Assembly: GCA_963740395.1 (NCBI GenBank) | Contig: CAVUEP010000095.1 | Location: 1 to 7,629 of the forward strand | DNA length: 7,629 nucleotides | Reading direction: 5' to 3' | Origin: CADEEN01 sp963740395 | Lineage (GTDB): Bacteria; Pseudomonadota; Gammaproteobacteria; Burkholderiales; Burkholderiaceae_C | In this document: piece after piece, positions 1 through 5,395 of the stretch | Layout of the letters: each line of letters begins with the position of its first letter | How positions within the stretch are numbered: the first letter of the stretch is position 1 | Position numbers and translations under genes: made by a program | Notes under the pieces: model-generated | Told to the model about the DNA's origin: nothing | Databases searched by the model: none | Seen by the model: the letters and a program-made list of their open reading frames with translations, nothing else

Positions 1-857
1 CACTTCAGCGGTCGGTCCAGTTGGGTTGCGGCGAATGCAACCGCGATGTCCTCCGGGTAGATCGCGGTCTTCATGCCGAACCCACCGCCCACGTCACCGA
101 CCAGCACCCGCACCGTTTCCGGCGTCATGCCGGGCAGGGCAGCGGCCAGGCTGTTGCGCTGGCCGGTCGGCATCTGGCTCGACAGGCGCACCGTCAGTCG
201 GCCGCCGTCCATCATGGCCAGCACGCAGCGCGGCTCGAGCGGGCTCGGCGCCAGACGCTGATTGACCAGATCGAGCGCCACGCAGTGCGCGGCCGCGTCG
301 AACGCCGCCTGCACCGCTGCCGCGTCGCCATGTCGGGCTTCGGCACAGATGTTGTCCGGCGCGTCGTCACAGAGCCGGGGCGCACCCGGCGCGAGCGCGT
401 CCTGCGGATGGGTCACCGCGGGCCGTTCCTCGACCTCGGCCCACAGCGCCGCCGCGGCGTCGCGTGCATGCTCGCGCGTGTCGGCGACGACCAGTGCAAT
501 CGGCTCACCGACGTAGCGCACGACTTCGTGCGCCAGCGCGCGCTTGGGCGCCGACGCCATCGGGCGCCCGTCGGCGCGCTTGAAGGTGGGCGAGGTCGGC
601 ATCGGCTGCACGCCGGCGGTCACCAGATCGGCGCCGGTGTAGACCGCCAGCACGCCGGGCAGCGCGCGCACGGCGTCGGTGTCGATCGACACGAGGCGTC
701 CGTGGGCGTAGGTCGACCGGGCGAAGGCCGCGAAGACCTGCCCGGGCGGGTTCACGTCGTCGGTGAACTGCCCTCGGCCCTGGACCAGGGCCGGATCCTC
801 GATGCGGCGCACCATGTGGCCACTGCCGAACCGGCCGACCACCAGATCGGCGCTCAT
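1..857 (-). CDS. Molybdenum hydroxylase large (molybdopterin-binding) subunit, partial (xanthine dehydrogenase/CO dehydrogenase family)
   Basis: This is the N-terminal 285 codons of a protein of about 750-800 residues; the rest lies beyond the left edge. The frame is open from the ATG at 857 to the edge. The N-terminus has the usual layout of the family: a short GRFGSGHMVRRIEDPALVQG opening, then FTDDV, then a substrate-domain stretch ending in YVGEPIALVVADT. The glycine-rich molybdopterin-contact motif GDVGGGFGMK is at residues 254-263. The family hydroxylates or oxidises small substrates at a Mo centre and passes electrons to 2Fe-2S clusters and usually FAD. The start overlaps the small-subunit stop by 4 bp (ATGA), which implies translational coupling. 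The S-then-L order without a preceding FAD subunit fits 'form II' CoxL-like operons (S-L-M). The active-site loop that separates true CO dehydrogenase from relatives is outside the window, so the substrate cannot be assigned. Confidence 0.93.
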   Translation of the reverse strand, partial: MSADLVVGRFGSGHMVRRIEDPALVQGRGQFTDDVNPPGQVFAAFARSTYAHGRLVSIDTDAVRALPGVLAVYTGADLVTAGVQPMPTSPTFKRADGRPMASAPKRALAHEVVRYVGEPIALVVADTREHARDAAAALWAEVEERPAVTHPQDALAPGAPRLCDDAPDNICAEARHGDAAAVQAAFDAAAHCVALDLVNQRLAPSPLEPRCVLAMMDGGRLTVRLSSQMPTGQRNSLAAALPGMTPETVRVLVGDVGGGFGMKTAIYPEDIAVAFAATQLDRPLK

Positions 858-1334
858 GACGGGTCGGCGACCATGGCCGCTGCGGCCTGCTGCACGGCTA
901 CGACGATGTTGACGTAGCCGGTGCAGCGGCACAGATTGCCCTCGAGTGCATGCTCGATCTGCTGCTCGGTCGGCCGCGGCGTCTCGTCGAGCAAGGCCAC
1001 CGCGGCCATCAGCATGCCCGGCGTGCAGAACCCGCACTGCAGTCCGTGGCAGGCGATGAAGGCTTCCTGCACCGGGTGCAGGCTGCCGTCGCGCGCCGCC
1101 AGGCCTTCGACCGTCGTGACCTGGCGGCCCTCGGCCTGCACGGCCAGGACGTTGCAGCTCTTGACCGCCTGGCCGTCGACCAGCACGGTGCAGGCGCCGC
1201 ACTGCGCTGGTGTCGCAACCCTGGTGGGTGCCCGTGAGGCCGAGCGGCCCGCGCAGCAGGTCGATCAGCAGGGTCCGGGGCTCGACGTCGGCCTCGGTCG
1301 CTTGGCCGTTCACGTGGAGGGTCAGGGCTGGCAT
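854..1334 (-). CDS. 2Fe-2S small subunit of the molybdenum hydroxylase (CoxS/XdhA-like), with one frame break
   Basis: This is the iron-sulfur subunit that carries electrons from the Mo centre. Starting at the ATG at 1334, the protein reads MPALTLHVNGQATEADVEP and reaches the first cluster motif. One extra base near 1203-1207, just after GCDTS, then shifts the frame. Removing it continues into QCGACTVLVDG and gives 159 residues, normal for the family. Cluster 1 ligands are C40, C45, C48 and C60 (C-x4-C-x2-C-x11-C). Cluster 2 ligands are C100 and C103 (CGFCTPG) and C135 and C137 (CRCTGY). Both cluster sets are complete after correction. The stop at 854-856 overlaps the start of the large subunit. 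The gene starts 35 bp after the stop of the EgtB-like gene, and I see no convincing terminator hairpin in that gap. As written the sequence would make a non-functional product; a sequence error is likelier than a pseudogene because everything else is conserved. Confidence 0.9.
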
Positions 1335-1369
1335 TCGAGGGCCTCGTCGGTGAATCGTGTCGACCAATC

Positions 1370-2525
1370 CTAGCGTGCGCAACTGCGAAAGCCGCAGAAC
1401 GCCGCGTCGGCATCGGGGGCGCTGAAGCGCCTCGCCTTCGGATGCGCCAGACGCGGGTGCGACATCCAGCAGCTGCCCCGCAACACGGCAGCCGGCTGCG
1501 ACGGGATCGGGTCGAGGTCGCCCGGCAGGGGCTGATGGCCGGGCCACCCACGCGCGTTGCCGGCCACCCACTCGAGCGCGTCGCCCCAGGCAAAGCCGCT
1601 GCGGCCGACCACGCTCGCGGCCAGCTCCCATTCGGCCTCGGTCGGCAATCGGCGGCCGGCCCACTCGCACCAGGCCCGGGCTTCGTGGCAAGTCACATGC
1701 ATGGCCGGCCGGTTCGCACTCGCGCGCACGAGCCGGCCGCGCTGCTCCAGCACGACGCCCTGGCGCATCTGCTCGACATACCGCGGTGCGCGGCGCCGCT
1801 GCGCCTGGGCCCAGCGCCAGCCTTCGGTGCTCCACCAGCGCTCCTCGTCGTAGCCACCGTCATGCACGAATTCGGCATAGCGACCCCAGTTCACGATCTG
1901 GGCGTCGATCTCCAGTTCTGGCACCTGGATCTCATGCGCCCAGCGCTCGTTGGCAGGGACCAGCCCCCCTGCCGCCGAGCCGACCCTCACCACCTGCGCC
2001 GGCAGCTGCAGCGGTGCGGCGTCCGCCCGGCCGGGCACCGGCAGCCAGGGTCCACCATCGATGCCTGCCGCCTGGGCCTGGACCGCCAAGGCCTCGGCAC
2101 AGCGGTCTTCGTGCATCAGCGCCAGCCGGAAGAAGTACAGCGAAGCGTCGTCGGGCGATGCCGTGTTCAGCAGGTCCAGCGTCAGTTCGAGCGTTTCGAC
2201 CAGGTAGGCGCGGACCGCGCTCTCACTCGGCGCCAGGACGCCCGCCGGCGCGGCCCCCAGGCCTTCGAACCAGGCGGCGAGCCCCGGGTCGATCGAGGCC
2301 AGGCGCGGTCGCGCGGCGTCGCATGCCTCACCACGCTGGGCCTGCACATTGCGCACGATCCAGTGCTCGGTCCACCAGCCGGCCCGGGCGGCCAGCGTCG
2401 TCGCGTGCAGATCGTGCTCGAATGCCGACAGCCAGTTCAGCGTGAGGTTGCGCGCGTCGATCAGCGCCAGCGACAGCGACTCGGGCCCCGCGGTGCGGGC
2501 CGCGAGCGTCGCTGTCGAGCGTCAT
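1370..2525 (-). CDS. EgtB/SenA-like protein (DinB-type N-terminal domain plus SUMF1/FGE-fold C-terminal domain), with one frame break
   Basis: The family contains iron-dependent enzymes that join a thiol or selenol to trimethylhistidine (EgtB for ergothioneine, SenA for selenoneine). The likely start is the ATG at 2525, 11 bp after the regulator stop, with GAGG upstream. One extra base around 2484-2505 (perhaps in the run of four G) must be removed to join it to SLSLALIDARNLTLNWL. The corrected protein has 384 residues. The N-terminal DinB-like part includes AGWWTEHWIVRN (about 48-59) and the metal motif region HEDRCAE (138-144). The FGE-like part includes DGGYDEERWWSTEGW, HVTCHEARAWCEWAGRRLPT (276-295), LEWVAGN (317-323), VLRGSCW (347-353) and the family ending GFRSC (378-382). 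The expected HxxxHxE motif is HxxxCxE here, and the expected upstream histidine aligns with Arg47, so catalysis of the usual kind is doubtful. No egtD, senB or senC neighbour is visible. Family is clear; substrate and activity are not. Confidence 0.8.
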
Positions 2526-2536
2526 GCCGGCCGGCC

Positions 2537-3176
2537 TCAGTCGCCCACCAGGCCGTTGCGGATCGCGTAGACGGTCAGCTCGGCGTTGTTGGCCAGGCCG
2601 AGCTTTTCCAGCACGCGCGCGCGATAGACCGACACCGTCTTCGGGCTGCAGCTTCAGCTCTTCGGCAATGTCCGACAGGCGCTTGCCGGTGGCGATCATC
2701 ACCAGCGTCTGCAGTTCACGATCGCGACAGCTTCTGGTGCGCGTTCTCGAGGCGCCGGCGCGGTCAGGCTCTCGACCAGCATCTGCGCGATCTCCGGGCG
2801 TGACGTACTTGCGCCCCTGCGAGACGGTGCGCACCGCCTGCACCAGCAGCTGGGGGTCGCCGCCCTTGTTGACGTAGCCGAAGGCGCCGGCGCGCAGCGC
2901 CCGGATCGCGTACTGATCCTCGGGGTACATGCTGACGATCAGCACCCGCACCGACGAGCCTTCGTCCTTGAGCGCGTGCAGCGCGTCCAGGCCGCTGCGC
3001 CCGGGCATGTTGATGTCCAGCACCAGCACGTCGCAGGTCGTGCCACGCATCAGCGTGCGCAGCTCGCCGTAGTCACCCGCCTCACCGACGACTTCGATGT
3101 CTGGCGCATCGGACAGGGTGTCGCGGATCCCGCGCCGGATCAGCGCGTGGTCGTCGCACAGGATGACTTTGATCAT
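2537..3176 (-). CDS. NarL/FixJ-family (LuxR-type) response regulator, with four frame breaks
   Basis: This is a DNA-binding transcription regulator activated by phosphorylation. The receiver domain is intact: acidic pocket D8/D9, phosphoacceptor D54 in LVLDINMPG, switch residue S82 and K104 in GYVNKGG. The C-terminal LuxR-type helix-turn-helix is recognisable only after removing one extra base at each of four places: about 2796, 2750, 2725 and 2648. It then reads LSDRELQTLVMIATGKRLSD, IAEELKLSPKTVSVYRARVL and EKLGLANNAELTVYAIRNGL, ending in VGD. The corrected length is 211 residues, standard for the family, and 640 minus 4 bases is an exact codon multiple. The start at 3176 is chosen because MIKVILCDD begins the receiver fold and GAGGAA sits just upstream; the longer open frame to 3284 only adds unrelated residues. 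It follows the kinase gene by 19 bp and is presumably its partner. The target genes are unknown; autoregulation of this operon is possible. Confidence 0.9.
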
Positions 3177-3180
3177 TGTG

Positions 3181-3186
3181 TTCCTC
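3181..3186 (-). promoter_or_regulatory. Ribosome binding site of the response regulator
   Basis: GAGGAA on the minus strand, followed by CACA and the ATG at 3176. It decides the regulator start in favour of MIKVILCDD over upstream in-frame candidates. Confidence 0.6.
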
Positions 3187-3195
3187 GCCGACCCG

Positions 3196-4335
3196 TCACA
3201 GCGGCGTCCAGGCCGAGGGGTCGTGCTCACGATTGTCGTCACCCTCGTGATCGGCCATCGCGTCCGGCAGGTTGGCCCCGGCAATCGGAACCGACAGGAT
3301 CAGGCTGGTGCCGCGGGGCCCGCTGCTGAGGTCGACCCAGCCTTCGACCGTCGAGGCCCGCTCGTGCAGGCCCCGAATGCCGAAGCTGCGCGCCTTGGCC
3401 AGGTCGGCGCCCGACAGACCCTGTCCATCGTCGTTGACTTCGAGCGACAGCACGCCGGCCCCGATCGACAGCTCCATGCGCACCCGCGTGGCCTTGGCAT
3501 GCTTGCTCACGTTGGTGAGCGCCTCCTGGGCCGTGCGGTAGGCCACCAGCGGCACGCCGGGCGGGAGTTCAATCGTCTCGTGCGAACTGCGAAAGACACA
3601 TTGGATGCCGGTGCGGCGTTCGAAATTGCTCGCCATCCACTGCAGCGCAGCCACCAGGCCCTGCTCCAGGATGGCCGGGCGCAGGTTGTGCATCACGCGC
3701 TTGCTGGCGTCGATCGCATGGGTGACCAGTTCGAGCGCCGACACGGCCCGTTGCTGGACCTCCAGCGTCGTGGCGCGGCGACGGATCCAGTCGATCTCGA
3801 ACTTGAGCGCGGTCAACGACCCCCCGACATCGTCGTGGATCTCGCGCGCGATCGCCGCGCGTTCCTGTTCGATGCTGGTCTGCAAATGCTGGGCAAGTGC
3901 GGACAGGCGCTGGCGCGAGGCGCTCAGGTCGCGGTCGGCGGCCGCCCGCGCGCGCCGTGTCTCGTAGACATCGATGGCGTTCTCGACCGCCGGCGCGAGC
4001 CGCGCCAGGTTGTTCTTGAGCAGATAGTCGCTCGCGCCGCTGCGCATCGCAGCGACCGCGGTCTCTTCGCCGATCTCCCCCGACACGATGATGAAGGGCC
4101 ACTCGTGCCCGCTTGCCTGCAGCAGGTGCAGGGCCTCGAGCCCCGAGAACCCGGGCAGGTTGTAGTCCGACAGGATCAGGTCCCAGGACTGCCCGAGCGC
4201 GGCCTCGAACTCGGCGCGCGATTCGACCCGCAGGCACTGCAGCTCGAGCCCGGCCCGCTGCAGATGGACCAGAGCGAGTTCGTGGTCGAGCTCGGAATCC
4301 TCCAGATGGAGCACGCGCAAGGGGCGTTGAGGCAT
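3196..4335 (-). CDS. Soluble sensor histidine kinase with N-terminal receiver domain (Rec-HisKA_3-HATPase_c)
   Basis: This 379-residue protein autophosphorylates on histidine and would phosphorylate the adjacent NarL-type regulator. Residues 5-120 form a receiver domain with E12/D13, phosphoacceptor D57 in LILSDYNLPG, S85 and K107 in DYLLKNN. A coiled-coil-like stretch (about 120-158) leads to the NarX/DegS-type dimerisation and phosphotransfer segment EQERAAIAREIHDDVGGSLT, with phospho-histidine H167. The ATPase domain has the N box EALTNVSKHA, the G1 box NDDGQGLS and the G2 segment FGIRGLHERA. No signal peptide or membrane segment is visible, so it is cytoplasmic. Its input is probably phosphorylation of its own receiver by another kinase, or an internal signal. 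The frame is unbroken, unlike its neighbour. The start at 4335 gives the natural beginning of the receiver (MPQRPLRVLHLEDSE), although no strong Shine-Dalgarno sequence precedes it. It is the first gene of the minus-strand set, divergent from the chemotaxis operon. Confidence 0.93.
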   Translation of the reverse strand: MPQRPLRVLHLEDSELDHELALVHLQRAGLELQCLRVESRAEFEAALGQSWDLILSDYNLPGFSGLEALHLLQASGHEWPFIIVSGEIGEETAVAAMRSGASDYLLKNNLARLAPAVENAIDVYETRRARAAADRDLSASRQRLSALAQHLQTSIEQERAAIAREIHDDVGGSLTALKFEIDWIRRRATTLEVQQRAVSALELVTHAIDASKRVMHNLRPAILEQGLVAALQWMASNFERRTGIQCVFRSSHETIELPPGVPLVAYRTAQEALTNVSKHAKATRVRMELSIGAGVLSLEVNDDGQGLSGADLAKARSFGIRGLHERASTVEGWVDLSSGPRGTSLILSVPIAGANLPDAMADHEGDDNREHDPSAWTPL

Positions 4336-4394
4336 GGGTCAAGTATGGCCCAGCCGCCGTGCAGGTCCGGACTTGCCCGGGTATTCGACAGATA

Positions 4395-4409
4395 TTGACC
4401 TCAAGTCAG
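4395..4409. repeat. Short inverted repeat TTGAC-N5-GTCAG between the divergent operons
   Basis: TTGAC (4395-4399) and GTCAG (4405-4409) form a near-palindrome whose inner TGAC/GTCA arms match perfectly. It overlaps the upstream element of the proposed sigma-28 promoter and lies about 60 bp before the kinase start, so it could be an operator seen by the divergent regulator. Four-base perfect arms also occur by chance, so support is weak. Confidence 0.25.
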
Positions 4410-4428
4410 TGTGTCACGGTGCCGACAA
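4401..4428 (+). promoter_or_regulatory. Putative sigma-28 (FliA) promoter of the chemotaxis operon
   Basis: TCAAGT at 4401-4406 and GCCGACAA at 4421-4428 resemble the FliA consensus elements (TAAAGTTT and GCCGATAA). There are 16 bases between TCAA and GCCGACAA, against 15 in the classical consensus. The -10 element differs from consensus at one position. Transcription would start near 4435, leaving a leader of about 60 nt before the ATG at 4497. A flagellar sigma factor is the expected controller of a chemotaxis operon, which supports the call. Confidence 0.65.
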
Positions 4429-4496
4429 TCCACTGTCGACCCAATCTGCCGCGGTGCCTGCATGGTGCTGCAACCCTGCCTCCTTTCGGAACGCAC

Positions 4497-4955
4497 ATGC
4501 TCAGCCAGGACATTGACGCGGAACGCCCGTCCGAGCGCATCGAACCCATGCTCGCCGCCGAGGTGCAGGACGAACTGCTCGTCACGCACAGTGACCTGGA
4601 TCGCCTGCAGCGCTTGCTGGGCAGTGCCGGTGACTCGCTGCTGGCCCATTTCTGCGGCGCCTCCGAGCAGTTGCGGACCCTGGTCCAGCGCAATGAGCTG
4701 GCCGGCCCCGCGGCCGAACCCCTGAACCAGGCCTTGCAGCACATGGCGAGCGCGATCACGGCAATGCAGTTCCAGGACATGGCCTCGCAGCTGATCGACC
4801 ACAGCGCCCGGCGCCTGCGCCGTTGCGCCGACCGCATCGCCTGCGACGCCCTGGGTGACGACGAAGACGGCCCTGCGCTCGTCGAGCAGGCGCCATTGCG
4901 CCCCAACCCCGTCACCCAGGACGAAGTCGACCCTGGTTCGATCGAATTGTTCTGA
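4497..4955 (+). CDS. Short CheZ-like protein, putative CheY-P phosphatase
   Basis: This 152-residue, mostly helical protein precedes cheY by 51 bp. Two long helix-forming stretches are visible: about 20-66 (DELLVTHSDLDRLQRLLGSA onward) and about 75-117 (LNQALQHMASAITAMQFQDM onward), as for a helical hairpin. The segment MQFQDMASQLI carries D94 and Q98 in the D-x3-Q spacing of the CheZ catalytic pair (D143 and Q147 in the E. coli protein). The C-terminus QDEVDPGSIELF resembles the acidic, hydrophobic-ended CheZ tail that docks on CheY (QVDDLLDSLGF in E. coli). CheZ is usually about 200-215 residues, so this is a compact version. The Shine-Dalgarno sequence is weak (CGGAAC upstream). The longer upstream open frame was not used because it runs through the promoter and the antisense kinase. 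The function is inferred from motif, tail and position; it could instead be a scaffold or an uncharacterised chemotaxis protein. Confidence 0.6.
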   Translation: MLSQDIDAERPSERIEPMLAAEVQDELLVTHSDLDRLQRLLGSAGDSLLAHFCGASEQLRTLVQRNELAGPAAEPLNQALQHMASAITAMQFQDMASQLIDHSARRLRRCADRIACDALGDDEDGPALVEQAPLRPNPVTQDEVDPGSIELF

Positions 4956-4993
4956 CCCATCGCCCCGCTCACGCCTGACCCGATTGATTCCCA

Positions 4994-4998
4994 CGGAG
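4994..4998 (+). promoter_or_regulatory. Ribosome binding site of cheY
   Basis: CGGAG ends 8 bases before the ATG at 5007, which confirms the cheY start within the 51-bp gap after the CheZ-like gene. Confidence 0.6.
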
Positions 4999-5006
4999 TA
5001 CCCGAA

Positions 5007-5369
5007 ATGCACTCGATCCTTGCCGTAGACGACAGCGCCTCGATGCGCCAGATGGTGTCGTTCACGTTGAAGAACGCCGGCTTCAACGTCGTCGAGGCCG
5101 TCGACGGCCAGGATGCCTGGGAGAAGGCCAATTCGAGGGACTTCAACCTCGTGCTGACCGACCAGAACATGCCGCGCATGGACGGCCTGAGCCTGACCCG
5201 CAAGCTGCGCGAGAACCCGAAGTTCAAGACGACACCGATCCTGATCCTGACCACCGAGTCTGACGACGCGATGAAGCAGGCCGGCCGCGCCGCCGGCGCC
5301 ACCGGTTGGCTGGTCAAGCCCTTCGACCCGGCCAAGCTGGTCGAGGTCATCGGCAAGGTCATCCGCTGA
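5007..5369 (+). CDS. cheY: Chemotaxis response regulator CheY
   Basis: This is a single-domain receiver of 120 residues with no output domain, as in CheY. Key residues are all present: D8/D9 for metal, phosphoacceptor D52 in LVLTDQNMPRMDG, T82 in ILILTTES, and K104 in GWLVKPFDP. The switch aromatic position is W101, which is common in CheY proteins outside the enteric group. Phosphorylated by CheA, it would diffuse to the flagellar motor switch and change rotation. It lies between the CheZ-like gene and cheA (26 bp downstream) in the same operon, so phosphodonor, receiver and putative phosphatase are encoded side by side. Because many bacteria have several CheY paralogues, a non-motor role such as a phosphate sink cannot be excluded. 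Confidence 0.93.
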   Translation: MHSILAVDDSASMRQMVSFTLKNAGFNVVEAVDGQDAWEKANSRDFNLVLTDQNMPRMDGLSLTRKLRENPKFKTTPILILTTESDDAMKQAGRAAGATGWLVKPFDPAKLVEVIGKVIR

Positions 5370-5382
5370 ACACCGGACGATC

Positions 5383-5389
5383 AAGGGAG
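5383..5389 (+). promoter_or_regulatory. Ribosome binding site of cheA
   Basis: AAGGGAG lies 6 bases before the ATG at 5396, a strong Shine-Dalgarno match. It favours this start over the longer open frame from 5306 that runs through the end of cheY. Confidence 0.7.
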
Positions 5390-5395
5390 CTGGAG

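Noticed and set aside
1335..1369. Rho-independent terminator between the EgtB-like gene and the small subunit
   Set aside because: Only short weak GTCG/CGAC pairings are present and there is no U-rich tail.
1370..2356. GTG at 2356 as the start of the EgtB-like protein
   Set aside because: Conserved sequence (SLSLALIDARNLTLNWL and AGWWTEHW) continues upstream in the same frame, so the true start is further up, most likely the ATG at 2525 across a frame break.
1370..2525. Assignment as selenoneine synthase senA within a sen operon
   Set aside because: No senB- or senC-like gene is adjacent, and the expected metal-binding histidines appear substituted, so I left the symbol empty.
2484..2798. 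Programmed +1 frameshifting or recoding as the cause of the frame breaks
   Set aside because: Seven breaks in four unrelated genes share no common slippery sequence or stop-codon context, and four in one small gene would make useful expression improbable.
2328..3284. A single 318-codon minus-strand protein covering the regulator and the start of the EgtB-like gene
   Set aside because: It joins the receiver domain to out-of-frame residues. Its middle and end become recognisable LuxR-type and EgtB-like sequence only in other frames, so it is a product of the frame breaks.
3097..4398. A 433-codon open frame on the plus strand opposite the histidine kinase
   Set aside because: It is antisense to a clear kinase with all catalytic motifs, and its translation is low-complexity Arg/Ala/Gln-rich, as expected for a shadow frame in GC-rich DNA.
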